This document shows positions 42,621-52,640 of a stretch of 64,000 nucleotides of DNA, one piece after another. Within the stretch, counting starts at the first letter, position 1; the number at the start of each line of letters is the position of its first letter. Source of the DNA: Methylobacterium sp. GXS13. Its GTDB lineage: Bacteria; Pseudomonadota; Alphaproteobacteria; Rhizobiales; Beijerinckiaceae. The stretch spans positions 1 through 64,000 of the forward strand of contig NZ_LKKO01000091.1 in assembly GCF_001455965.1 (NCBI RefSeq), given 5' to 3'. The position numbers and the translations under genes are program-made. Under the pieces are notes generated by a model, which worked only from the letters and a program-made list of their open reading frames with translations, was not told where the DNA came from and searched no databases.

Positions 42621-42819
42621 GAAAACCTCCCGACCAGCTCCGGGGGGCAACCCGCATCGGCCCGCTCGGTGCAGTCACGATGAAGTTACGGCTGCGTCGA
42701 AGGCTTTGAACGCCCGGCCCGGATCGGCGCATCGCCGCGCCGGGCCGCCGTCCCGAGGATGACGGTCCGGCGCAGCTTTGGTGCTGCGTCGGACCGTCGT
42801 GTCTTCGTCGGAGGTGGCT

Positions 42820-44463
<1,644 letters not shown>

Positions 44464-44553
44464 GGAATGTCTCTTCTGTTGTCGTTCGGCCCCGAGGCAC
44501 ACCGGTGCGGGCGCCTCGAAGGGCTTTGGGAGCGTTGGTCCGGGCGGACGCCC

Positions 44554-44841
44554 TTAGGCGACGACGCCCATGATGTCGGATTCCTTCATGATCAGGAGGT
44601 CCTGACCGTCGATCTTGACCTCCGTGCCGGACCACTTGCCGAACAGCACGCGGTCGCCGGGCTTCACCTCGAGGGGATTGATCTTGCCGGCCTCGTCGCG
44701 CGCGCCCGGCCCGACGGCGACGACCTCGCCCTCCTGCGGCTTCTCCTTGACCGTATCGGGGATGATGATCCCCCCCTTGGTCTTCTCCTCGCCCTCGATG
44801 CGGCGGAGCACCACGCGGTCGTGCAACGGGCGAAACTTCAT
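44554..44841 (-). CDS. groES: Co-chaperonin GroES
   Basis: A 95-residue ring cap of GroEL: MKFRPLHDRVVLRRIEGEEK, the mobile loop EEKTKGGIIIPDTVKEKPQE, and the closing RVLFGKWSGTEVKIDGQDLL. ATG at 44841 is the family start; one three codons upstream (44850) is possible. First gene of the operon, preceded by a ~100-base leader with the CIRCE operator. Confidence 0.97.
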   Translation of the reverse strand: MKFRPLHDRVVLRRIEGEEKTKGGIIIPDTVKEKPQEGEVVAVGPGARDEAGKINPLEVKPGDRVLFGKWSGTEVKIDGQDLLIMKESDIMGVVA

Positions 44842-44948
44842 GTTTGGCATCCTGTTCGTCCCGCCTGCGGGCCTCGCGTCGACATGACGGAGCCTGCACG
44901 GGAAAGGCGGCGGCGGACCGAATCGCCCGCGCCGGGTCGACCGCTGTC

Positions 44949-44975
44949 TTAGCACTCAATGCGCAAGAGTGCTAA
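44949..44975 (-). promoter_or_regulatory. CIRCE operator (HrcA binding site)
   Basis: A perfect consensus CIRCE: TTAGCACTC, nine bases, GAGTGCTAA. It lies ~108 bases before groES. HrcA binds it and represses groESL until heat shock occupies the chaperonin. hrcA is not in the window. Confidence 0.97.
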
Positions 44976-45353
44976 CGTGTCTCACGAGCGATGGGCCGCA
45001 GACGGGGTTTTTCACAGCGGCCCGTCCCCCCACCAGCCACCGGGAGCCGATGGAGGTCGCGCCGACAACTGCAACCCGAATCCCCACCTCAGAACCGGCA
45101 TATGGTCGCGCGGGGCTCTGCAATAGGCGGCGCCGAGATCTTCATTTCTATACCAGAACAGAAGCGCAGAAAGATCGCGAACCATCGGCGCTGCGCATTG
45201 AATTTCTGAACGCCCCTTTTGTGATTGTGATTATCCCGCCGATGCGGTAAAGATCATAAATCGATCTTTGGCCAGATATTCGGCCGTCTCGCCACAACAG
45301 GGCGAGCGCTCTGCATCTCTCCCATTTTCGACGACCACGGACGGGCGCATGCC

Positions 45354-45485
45354 ATGCACGCGCTCGCCCTATTCGATCGTCCAGCGTTCGCTGCAGGTGC
45401 AGCGCAACAGCAGCAGGCCCTGGACCTTTGTTACCGCATGATGATCTCGGGCGACCGGTCTCCGGTGTCTCGCATCATGCTCTAA
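45354..45485 (+). CDS. Candidate 43-residue peptide in the cold-shock gene leader
   Basis: Reads MHALALFDRPAFAAGAAQQQ then QALDLCYRMMISGDRSPVSR and IML, stopping 16 bases before the csp start. It has protein-like composition and no clear Shine-Dalgarno. It may be a real small gene, a leader peptide, or the chance reading of a structured 5' leader. No other gene is seen in 44976-45501. Confidence 0.3.
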   Translation: MHALALFDRPAFAAGAAQQQQALDLCYRMMISGDRSPVSRIML

Positions 45486-45501
45486 AGCAGTTGGAATATT
45501 T

Positions 45502-45711
45502 ATGAGCATCGGCACCGTTAAGTGGTTCAACGAGACCAAGGGCTTCGGCTTCATCCAGCCTGATGACGGCGGCAAGGACGTGTTCGTGCACATCTCGGCT
45601 GTCGAGCGCGCCGGCATGCGCAACCTGATCGAAGGTCAGAAGATTTCCTACGAGATGGAAACCGACCGTCGCAGCGGCAAGCAGTCTGCCGGCAGCCTCC
45701 AGGCCGCCTGA
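45502..45711 (+). CDS. cspA: Cold-shock protein (CspA family)
   Basis: A 69-residue single cold-shock domain that binds single-stranded RNA and DNA. RNP1 is KGFGFIQP (residues ~13-20) and RNP2 VFVHIS (~28-33); TVKWFNETKG starts the barrel. Typical length. Chaperones mRNA at low temperature; a long leader upstream fits post-transcriptional control. A 120-residue charged protein follows, an order often seen with csp genes. Confidence 0.95.
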   Translation: MSIGTVKWFNETKGFGFIQPDDGGKDVFVHISAVERAGMRNLIEGQKISYEMETDRRSGKQSAGSLQAA

Positions 45712-45810
45712 ACCTAGCGCCTCTTACGAGGACGCGTTTCGAAGCCGTTCCCTGTGTGGAGCGGCTTCTTCTGTTTCTGATACCCGCGCTGCGGCGCGCG
45801 AGGAGAATAC

Positions 45811-46173
45811 GTGGGTCAATTCAAAGAAACGCAGCTCGCTGATCGTCTCGAGGCCGGCGCGAAGGCCAAGGAAGAGCGGCTGGCCCAGTTCCGTGCACGC
45901 CCCCCGGCGGACGATCCGGCCGTGCTCGCCCGGCAGGCCGAGCGCCAAGCCGTCGTGGAAGCCCGCGAAGTTCGGGTGAGCGAGCGGGAAGCGGCCCGTA
46001 CCGCCGCCGAGGCGGTTCGCGCGGCGGAAGAACTCGCGGAGCAGGAGCGCGCGGCGGCCGAGATCGTCCGTCAGGCCGCCGAGAAGGTCGAGCGCCAGGC
46101 CGCGTTGGCCGCCGAGCAGAAGGCGACCCGCGATGCCCGCTTCGCCGCTCGCAAGGCCAAGGTGAAGCGGTAA
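45811..46173 (+). CDS. Charged helical protein (DUF6481-like)
   Basis: A 120-residue, almost wholly helical protein rich in Ala, Glu, Arg and Lys. The start MGQFKETQLADRLEAGAKAK (GTG codon with GGAG upstream) and ERLAQFRARPPADDP resemble small alphaproteobacterial proteins filed as DUF6481, commonly found beside cold-shock genes. A role in RNA or stress handling is only suggested by this neighbour. Confidence 0.65.
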   Translation: MGQFKETQLADRLEAGAKAKEERLAQFRARPPADDPAVLARQAERQAVVEAREVRVSEREAARTAAEAVRAAEELAEQERAAAEIVRQAAEKVERQAALAAEQKATRDARFAARKAKVKR

Positions 46174-46207
46174 GCACCGCGCGGAGCGCCGCCGACGCGG
46201 CTCTCCA

Positions 46208-47554
46208 TCACGCGCGCCCCGGCGCCTCCGATGCAAAGAACCGGTTCGGCGGGCGCGGCAGGCCGAGATGGTCGCGCAGCGTCGTGCCGGCATAGTCGCG
46301 CCGGAACAGGCCGCGCCGCTGCAGTTCCGGCACGAGTGTGTCGACCACGTCGTCGAGTCCCTCGGGCACGAACGGGACCATGACGTTGAAGCCGTCGCAG
46401 CCGCGCCCCTCCAGCCATTCCTCCATCCGGTCCGCAACCTGCGCGGGCGTCCCCACGAAATGGAGCCCGGCATAGGCGCCGACCTTGCGGGCGAGGTCGC
46501 GCACGGTGGCGCCGGTCCGGCGGGCATAGTCGAGGAGTTGCGCCTGGCTGGTCTTGCTGGCGTTGGTCTCGGGGATCTCGGGCAGGGGCGCGTTGAGATC
46601 GAAGCTGGAGGCGTCGACCCCAAGCCGCACCGACAGGTTGGCGAGCCCACTGTCGGGATGGACCAGGTCGTCGAGGCGCGCCCGCTTGGCCTGCGCCTCG
46701 GCCTCGGTCTCGCCCAGGATCACCAGGGCGCCGGGCAGGATCTTCAGGTGGTCGGGATCGCGCCCCAGCGCCGGCATCCGGCCCTTCACGTCGGAATAGT
46801 AGGCCTGCGCGGCCTCCGGGGTGGGGCTGGCGCCGAACACCATCTCGGCGGTCTCGGCCGCAATGTGCTTTCCGGCCTCGGACGCGCCGGCCTGGACGAT
46901 CACCGGCCAGCCCTGCACCGGCCGGGCGATGTTGAGCGGGCCCTTCACCTTCAGAAATTCGCCCCGGTGGTCGAGGACGTGCAGCTTGTTGGAATCAAAG
47001 AAGAGGCCGCTCTCCGGATCCATCAGGAAGGCGTCGTCCGCCCAGGAATCCCACAGGCCGGTGACCACGTCGTAGAACTCGCGCGCTCGGGCGTAGCGCA
47101 CCGCGTGGTCAAGATGCGCGTCGCGGCCGAAATTCAGCGCCTCGTCCGGGTTGCCCGAGGTGACGAGGTTCCAGCCGGCCCGACCCTTCGAGATGTGGTC
47201 GAGGGAGGCGAACTTCCGGGCCACATGGTAGGGCTCGTTGTAGGTGGTCGAGGCCGTGGCGATCAGCCCGATCCGTGACGTGAGGGCGGCCAAAGCCGGC
47301 AGCAGCGTCAGCGGATCGAACGAGGTCACGGTGGCCGAGCGGCGTAGCGCCGCCATCGGCATGTTCATCACCGCCAGATGGTCGGCCATGAAGAAGGCGT
47401 CGAACTTCGCCGCCTCCAGCCGCCGGGCGAAATGCGTCAGGTGCTCGAAGTTGAAGTTGGCGTCCGGGTAGCCGCCGGGATAGCGCCACCAGGCCGTGTG
47501 GATCCCCACCGGGCGCATGAACGCGCCGAGATGCAGCTGGCGGTCTCGACTCAT
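46208..47554 (-). CDS. NtaA/DszA-type flavin-dependent monooxygenase
   Basis: A 448-residue luciferase-like (LLM) monooxygenase of the NtaA/SnaA/DszA group, which use reduced FMN from a partner reductase to oxidise chelators or organosulfur compounds. Typical pieces: MRPVGIHTAWWRYPGGYPDA, DAFFMADHLAVM, YNEPYHVARKFASLDHISKG, GRAGWNLVTS and VIVQAGASEAGKHIAAETAE. It closes the leftward operon SsuD-like, SsuA-like, cupin, NtaA-like, so an organosulfur substrate (sulfone or sulfonate) is likely. No FMN reductase gene is in the window. Confidence 0.85.
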   Translation of the reverse strand: MSRDRQLHLGAFMRPVGIHTAWWRYPGGYPDANFNFEHLTHFARRLEAAKFDAFFMADHLAVMNMPMAALRRSATVTSFDPLTLLPALAALTSRIGLIATASTTYNEPYHVARKFASLDHISKGRAGWNLVTSGNPDEALNFGRDAHLDHAVRYARAREFYDVVTGLWDSWADDAFLMDPESGLFFDSNKLHVLDHRGEFLKVKGPLNIARPVQGWPVIVQAGASEAGKHIAAETAEMVFGASPTPEAAQAYYSDVKGRMPALGRDPDHLKILPGALVILGETEAEAQAKRARLDDLVHPDSGLANLSVRLGVDASSFDLNAPLPEIPETNASKTSQAQLLDYARRTGATVRDLARKVGAYAGLHFVGTPAQVADRMEEWLEGRGCDGFNVMVPFVPEGLDDVVDTLVPELQRRGLFRRDYAGTTLRDHLGLPRPPNRFFASEAPGRA

Positions 47555-47590
47555 GGCTCTGCCCGATTCATGGCTGCGCTCCGCAGAGGC

Positions 47591-48124
47591 TCACGGGTGC
47601 TTGTGGATCGGGTCGACCCAGTGGACGGATTCGGGCCGCTCCACCGGCTCGACATCCGGGATGTTGACCACCACGGCCTCGTTGTCCGAGCGCACCAGCA
47701 CGCAGTGCAGGGGTTCGTCCGTGGAGGCGTTGATCTCCTGGTGGGGCACGAAAGGCGGCACGAAGATGAAGTCGCCCGGACCGGCCTCGGCTACGTATTC
47801 GAGCCGCTCGCCCCAGCGCATCCGGGCGCGGCCGGAGACCACGTAGATCACGCTCTCCAGGGCGCCGTGATGGTGCACGCCGGTCTTGGCGTCGGGCTGG
47901 ATCGCCACCGTGCCGGCCCAGATCTTCTGGGCCCCGACCCTTGCGGCGTTCACCGCCGCCTGCCGGAACATGCCCGGGGTCTGCGCGGTGTTGCTGTCGA
48001 GTTGGTCGCCCGGGATCACCCGCACGCCGTCATGCTTCCAGCGCGCCGCCTCGGGCGCCCCATCCCCGGCCCCGTGGTCGTCGGCGTGGTGATCGTGGGT
48101 ATGGCCGTCGCCGCTATCGTGCAT
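47591..48124 (-). CDS. Cupin-domain protein with His-rich N-terminus
   Basis: A 177-residue single-cupin protein. A metal-ligand set is visible: VHHHGALESVIYVVSGRARM (motif 1, HxH plus Glu) and PGDFIFVPPFVPHQEINA (motif 2 His). The first 20 residues contain six His (DGHTHDHHADDHGAG), maybe a metal-loading tail. It sits between the SsuA-like and NtaA-like genes, 31 bases from the former, suggesting a dioxygenase or a sensor in organosulfur breakdown. Exact reaction unknown. Confidence 0.75.
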   Translation of the reverse strand: MHDSGDGHTHDHHADDHGAGDGAPEAARWKHDGVRVIPGDQLDSNTAQTPGMFRQAAVNAARVGAQKIWAGTVAIQPDAKTGVHHHGALESVIYVVSGRARMRWGERLEYVAEAGPGDFIFVPPFVPHQEINASTDEPLHCVLVRSDNEAVVVNIPDVEPVERPESVHWVDPIHKHP

Positions 48125-48155
48125 CGTCAGGACCTCCGATCCGGGTACGTGCCCA

Positions 48156-49094
48156 TCATTGCACCGCTGCGAGGGCCTGGGAAAACCCCGTGTCGAAGAT
48201 CGCCGCCGCCTGCGGAGCGCGGGCCTTCGGAATCAGGCCGGCGCGGACGTAGAGGTCGATGGTGCGCTGCTCGTCGGCGATCACGTCGGCGTCGATCGGC
48301 ACGGTCCGGTAGCCGGCACGGCCGAACCAGCGCAAAGGCACCGCCTCCGGCAGGCCGATCAGCTTCGACCAGACCTCCGCGTAAGGCGCCGGATCCTTAA
48401 GCGCCCAGGCCCGCGCCCGGGCGAGGCGCGCGGCGAAATCGGTGAGCAGGGACCGCTTGTCCTTCAGGGCGCTGTCGCGCGCCACCGCGAAGGTGAGGCC
48501 CGGGGTGATGCCGTTGCCGTCGCGGACCACCCGGGCCAGGCCGGCGAGCTCCGCCGTGGAGGTATAAGGCTCCCAGGTCGCCCAGGCATCCACGGACCCG
48601 GAGGCGAGGGCGATCTTGGCATCCGCCGGGGGCAGGAAGCTGAACACGACGCTGTCGAACGGCAACCCCGCCTCCTCCAGGGCGGCCAGCACCACCTGGT
48701 GGCCGATGGAGCCGCGATTGGTGGCGATGCGCTTGCCCTTGAGATCCGCCACGCTCCGGATCGGCGAATCCGGCGTCACCAGGATTGCCAGCCCGTCCTG
48801 CCGGTTGCGGAACGCCATGAACGCCTTCACGGGCGCCCCGGCGGCGGCCGCGAAGGTGAAGGGCGCGTCGCCGACCCCGCCCGCATCGATCGCCCCGGCG
48901 TTCAGCGCTTCGAGAAGCGGTGCGGCCGCGGGGAACTCGCTCCATTCGAGCCGGTAGGACAGGCCCTCGAGGACGCCCGCCGCCTCCATCAGGGCGCGGG
49001 CATTGCCGCGCTGGTCGCCCATCCGCAGCACGTCGTCCGCCCGGGCCGGGCCGGCGGCCAGGAGGGCGACAAGAATCAAGATCGCGGCGCGCAT
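48156..49094 (-). CDS. SsuA-like aliphatic sulfonate-binding protein
   Basis: A 312-residue periplasmic binding protein of the SsuA/TauA family: signal peptide (MRAAILILVALLAAGPARAD), then LRMGDQRGNARALMEAAGVL, DAGGVGDAPFTFAAAAGAPV, VADLKGKRIATNRGSIGHQV and DAWATWEPYTSTAEL. It captures sulfonates or taurine for an ABC importer. Its ATG (49094-49092) shares a base with the stop of the SsuD-like gene, so translation is coupled. No permease or ATPase gene follows, so it must use a transporter encoded elsewhere. Confidence 0.85.
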   Translation of the reverse strand: MRAAILILVALLAAGPARADDVLRMGDQRGNARALMEAAGVLEGLSYRLEWSEFPAAAPLLEALNAGAIDAGGVGDAPFTFAAAAGAPVKAFMAFRNRQDGLAILVTPDSPIRSVADLKGKRIATNRGSIGHQVVLAALEEAGLPFDSVVFSFLPPADAKIALASGSVDAWATWEPYTSTAELAGLARVVRDGNGITPGLTFAVARDSALKDKRSLLTDFAARLARARAWALKDPAPYAEVWSKLIGLPEAVPLRWFGRAGYRTVPIDADVIADEQRTIDLYVRAGLIPKARAPQAAAIFDTGFSQALAAVQ

Positions 49095-50191
49095 CAGGCG
49101 GCCTCGGCGGCGCGGCCGCGGGCCGCGAGCGCGGCCTTGAAGGCCGGTAGCAGCTCCCGGCCGTACTGGATCGCGTCCTCCAGCGGATCGAAGCCGCGGA
49201 TCAGGAAGGTGCGCACTCCGAGGTCGTGATAGTCGAGCAGCGCCTCGGCCACCTGCTCGGGCGTCCCGACCAGGGCGGTGGAATTGCCCGCCGCCCCGGT
49301 CTCGGCCGCGATGGCGGTGAACAGGCGCTTGTCGAGGCGCGAGCCTGCGGCCGCCGCCGCCAGCAGCCGGCGCGAGCCCTCGTTCTGCGGCGCGGCGGCC
49401 GCACCGCCTCCCCGTGCCGCCCGGGCGGCACGGGTCCGGGCCAGGATATCCTCCGCGCGAGCCCAGGCCTGCGCCTCGGTCTCGGCTAGAATCGGCCGGA
49501 CCGACAGGCTGAAGCGCGGTTGGCGCCCATGCGGCGCGGCGGCGTCTTGGACGCGCCCGATCAGCTCCCGGACCTGGGCCTGGGTCTCGCCCCACAGGGC
49601 GTAGGTGTCGGCGTGCCGGCCGGCCACCGCCAGAGCCGCCGGCGAGGCGCCCCCGAAATAGACCGGGATGGCATCGACCGGCTTCACCTCGGAGAAGCCC
49701 CGTTCCACCCTGTAGAACGCGCCCGCGTAGTCGAATGGCGCCGCGGCGGTCCAGCTCTGGCGGGCGATGTCCAGGAACTCACCGGTGCGGGCGTAGCGCT
49801 CGTCCTTGGTGAGGTGGTCGCCGTCCTGGGCCAGCTCCCGGTCGTCGCCGCCGCTGATCACGTGGATCGCGACCCGACCGCCGGTGAGCTGATCGAGGGT
49901 CGCGAATTGCCGGGCCGCCACGGTGGGCGCCGTGAAGCCGGTACGGTGGGCGATCATCAGCCCGAGCCGCTCGGTGACGGTGGCGACCTGGGTGGCGAGC
50001 AGCAGGGCGTCCGGCGACGTTGAGTGGAACGCCACCAGCACCCGGTCGAACCCGCCCCATTCATGCGCCTGGGCCAGGAGCTTCAGGTAATCCCGGTCGA
50101 TCGCCGGACCTTGCGCCGGATGGATCTCGGAAGTGTGGCGGGGGGCGACGAAGCCGATGAACTCGACAGCCTCCGGGGGCAGCAGACTCAT
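49094..50191 (-). CDS. SsuD-like alkanesulfonate monooxygenase
   Basis: A 365-residue LLM flavin monooxygenase close to SsuD, which splits alkanesulfonates to aldehyde and sulfite using reduced FMN. Markers: VEFIGFVAPRHTSEIHPAQG, AHRTGFTAPTVAARQFATLD, GGRVAIHVISGGDDRELAQD and VYFGGASPAALAVAGRHADT. Slightly shorter than E. coli SsuD (381). First gene of the operon 50191-46208. I call it SsuD-like as other members handle different sulfonates or sulfones. Confidence 0.85.
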   Translation of the reverse strand: MSLLPPEAVEFIGFVAPRHTSEIHPAQGPAIDRDYLKLLAQAHEWGGFDRVLVAFHSTSPDALLLATQVATVTERLGLMIAHRTGFTAPTVAARQFATLDQLTGGRVAIHVISGGDDRELAQDGDHLTKDERYARTGEFLDIARQSWTAAAPFDYAGAFYRVERGFSEVKPVDAIPVYFGGASPAALAVAGRHADTYALWGETQAQVRELIGRVQDAAAPHGRQPRFSLSVRPILAETEAQAWARAEDILARTRAARAARGGGAAAAPQNEGSRRLLAAAAAGSRLDKRLFTAIAAETGAAGNSTALVGTPEQVAEALLDYHDLGVRTFLIRGFDPLEDAIQYGRELLPAFKAALAARGRAAEAA

Positions 50192-50307
50192 GAAAGATCT
50201 CCGTGGCGGGGCCGGAGCGGCGATGGTTGCGGCAAGCCATCGAGGCCGACGGCGGCTGCGGCGAGGGCCGCAAAGAATGCCAGGATGGTCTGCCCCAAGA
50301 CGCAGAG

Positions 50308-50357
50308 CGTCAACGAAAGCGTCTTTCGAAAATTTTGGGGACTAAAGAATAAGTCCC
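50308..50357 (-). promoter_or_regulatory. Dyads and candidate -35 region before the sulfonate operon
   Basis: Two dyads lie ~120-165 bases before the SsuD-like start: CGAAAG-CGT-CTTTCG (50314-50328) and GGGACT/AGTCCC (50338-50357). Read leftward the first runs into TTTCGTTGAC (50309-50318), a decamer also present in the promoter before the encapsulin gene (54270-54279). TTGACG would be the -35; the -10 is weak. The rest of 50192-50591 holds no gene. Confidence 0.4.
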
Positions 50358-50591
50358 GCCGCAACCCGTGGAATACGAGAAGACCCTGCTCGTCAGGTGG
50401 TGGATCGCGAATGATTTCGCGTTTCCCGCATGCGTAGGCCCCAGGGCATCTCCCGACGGACCGCAGAACTGAGCCATCCACGACTCAGGTGGGTCCGACG
50501 ACCGCCCGAGCGAGTGCCGGCCGACGCACAGGGTCACCATCGCCTACGGCGCACTGCACACGCGAGAAACGCCACCGTCCGGAACAGGAAA

Positions 50592-50621
50592 ACCGGCCGG
50601 ACCTTTCGGGGTCCGGCCGGT
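50592..50621 (-). terminator. Rho-independent terminator of the encapsulin operon
   Basis: Leftward-read ACCGGCCGGACC pairs with GGTCCGGCCGGT, a 12-bp GC stem around a 6-nt loop, followed by TTTTCC. It lies 34 bases after the cysteine desulfurase stop. Confidence 0.88.
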
Positions 50622-50654
50622 CTTCGGTTCAGTCTGTCTTGTCGCGGGAACGGC

Positions 50655-52640
50655 TCAGTGCCGCGGCAGGCTGTGCAGCGCCTTCAGGAACACGTCCACG
50701 TCGGACTTGGTGTTGTAGAAGGCGAGCGACGCCCGCACCGACTGGTCGACGCCGAACCGGCGCAGGGCCGGCAGGGCGCAGTGATGGCCCGAGCGCACCG
50801 CGATGCCGTGCGCGTCGAGATGGTGGGCCACCGCCTCGTTCTCCTGCCCCTCGATCACGAAGGACATCACGCTCGCCTTCTCGCGGGCCGTGCCGATCAG
50901 GCGCAGGCCCTTTACCTCGGCGAGGCCGGCCTGCGCGTAGTCCAGCAAATCGTGCTCGTAGGCGGCGATCGCCGGCAGGCCAATCCGCTCCAGATAGTCG
51001 AGCGCCGCACCGAGGCCGACGGCCCCCGCGATGTCCGGCGTACCCGCCTCGAACTTCTCCGGGGCGCCCTTGTAGACGGTCCGGGTGAAGGTGACGTCCT
51101 CGATCATGTGGCCGCCGCCCTGCCAGGGCGGCATCGCCGCGAGCAGGTGCGTCTTGCCGTAGAGCGCCCCGATCCCGGTCGGCCCGAACACCTTGTGCCC
51201 GGAGAAGACCAGGAAGTCGGCGTCGAGGGCCTGCACGTCCAGCGGCATGTGCGGCGAGGATTGCGCCGCATCGACCAGCACCGGCACCCCGTAGGCGTGG
51301 GCCAGCGCGATGATCTCCCGCACCGGGTTCACGGTGCCCAGCGCGTTCGCCACATGGGTCACCGAGACGATCTTCGTCCGGCCCGAGAGCAGGGCCGCGT
51401 ATTGCTCGAAGATGATCTCGCCGCGGTCGTTCACCGGGATCACCCGCAGAGTCGCCCCGGTGGCCTGGGCCAGGAGCTGCCACGGCACGATGTTGGCGTG
51501 ATGCTCGATGGTCGAGACGATGATCTCGTCCCCCGGGCCGATATTGGCCCGGCCGAAGGAATTAGCGACGAGGTTGATCGCCTCCGTGGTGCCGCGCAGG
51601 AAGACGATGTCGTCCTTCGAGGGCGCGTTGAGGAAGCGGCGCACCGCCTCGCGGCCGCCCTCGAACAGGTCCGTGGAGCGCGCCGCCAGGGTGTGGGCGG
51701 CCCGGTGGATGTTCGAGTTGTGCCGCCCGTAGAACTCCGAGGTCGCGTCGATCACGGCCTGCGGCTTGTGGGTGGTGGCGGCGTTGTCGAGCCAGACCAG
51801 CGGATGGCCGTTGACGCTCTGGTGCAGGGCCGGGAAGTCCCGGCGGACATGCTCCACGTCGAACGGCGCCGCCACCGGGCTCGACCCCTGCGCCGTCAGC
51901 CGCGGGGCGGGACCCGGATAGCGGGCGGACTCGATCCGGGGGCTGGCCGGCGCCTTGCGGGCTTGGCCGGGATCGGCATTCAGGAAGTAGTAGTCGGAGG
52001 CCGGAGTCTCCGGCGCCCGGGACAGGTGCCCGGTCCGGGCGAAGCTTTCCTGGGCGACGTCACCGCCCGGCCGCGACGGGTCGGCCGGCACCAGTTGCGG
52101 CGCGACCGCGTGCGCGAAGGCGTTGGCCCGGGGATGATCCCCGGCGACTTGGCGGTGCAGGTCGGGACCGCCCGGGAGGGCCGTCGGCGCGCTCGAGAAT
52201 CCGAAATCCGGCAGGGCCGGGCGCGGGCTCGCCGGATGGACCGGCGGGATCGCGGCCACGTCGTAGAAAGCCGGGCTCGCGGGGGCGCGGTTCGGCACGG
52301 TCGGGCCGGTGAGGCCCGGCACGCCGACCGCAGGCCCGCCGAACGAGCGGGCCGCGAGTGTGGAGCCGTCCGGCTGCAGGCCGAAGGGTTGCCCCCCGGA
52401 CGGCACCGAGGGGATCCCCGTGGCCGCGCTCGGGAACGGGGCGCCGCCCGGTCCCTGAGGCAGGCCTTCGAGGGCCTGCGGGACCTGGGGTCCCGCGGGC
52501 AGCGTCGGGGCGAGGGGCTGGCTCGCGGCCTGCCCCTGCTGGTAGATCTCGCGGGCGAGGCGCCCGATGAGATCGCTATGGGCGAGCTCCGCCGGGCTCG
52601 CCTCCGGTCGACCGAAGGCCAGTCCCTCAGGCATAGTCAT
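50655..52640 (-). CDS. Encapsulated cysteine desulfurase (SufS-type) with N-terminal targeting extension
   Basis: A 661-residue PLP enzyme that takes sulfur from cysteine as a persulfide, giving alanine. The catalytic domain spans ~258-661 and matches group II (SufS) desulfurases: TIEHHANIVPW, DAAQSSPHMPLD, PLP Lys483 in FSGHK, active Cys621 in RSGHHCALP. The first ~255 residues are absent from ordinary SufS: Pro/Gly/Ala/Ser-rich, disordered, with a short helix at 18-35 (ELAHSDLIGRLAREIYQQ) and aromatic islands (FYDVAAIPP, DYYFLNADP). Such an extension loads the enzyme into family-2 encapsulins. The start overlaps the shell gene by 14 bases; a second ATG two codons on is possible. Cargo status is inferred from the extension and the operon. 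Confidence 0.92.
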   Translation of the reverse strand: MTMPEGLAFGRPEASPAELAHSDLIGRLAREIYQQGQAASQPLAPTLPAGPQVPQALEGLPQGPGGAPFPSAATGIPSVPSGGQPFGLQPDGSTLAARSFGGPAVGVPGLTGPTVPNRAPASPAFYDVAAIPPVHPASPRPALPDFGFSSAPTALPGGPDLHRQVAGDHPRANAFAHAVAPQLVPADPSRPGGDVAQESFARTGHLSRAPETPASDYYFLNADPGQARKAPASPRIESARYPGPAPRLTAQGSSPVAAPFDVEHVRRDFPALHQSVNGHPLVWLDNAATTHKPQAVIDATSEFYGRHNSNIHRAAHTLAARSTDLFEGGREAVRRFLNAPSKDDIVFLRGTTEAINLVANSFGRANIGPGDEIIVSTIEHHANIVPWQLLAQATGATLRVIPVNDRGEIIFEQYAALLSGRTKIVSVTHVANALGTVNPVREIIALAHAYGVPVLVDAAQSSPHMPLDVQALDADFLVFSGHKVFGPTGIGALYGKTHLLAAMPPWQGGGHMIEDVTFTRTVYKGAPEKFEAGTPDIAGAVGLGAALDYLERIGLPAIAAYEHDLLDYAQAGLAEVKGLRLIGTAREKASVMSFVIEGQENEAVAHHLDAHGIAVRSGHHCALPALRRFGVDQSVRASLAFYNTKSDVDVFLKALHSLPRH

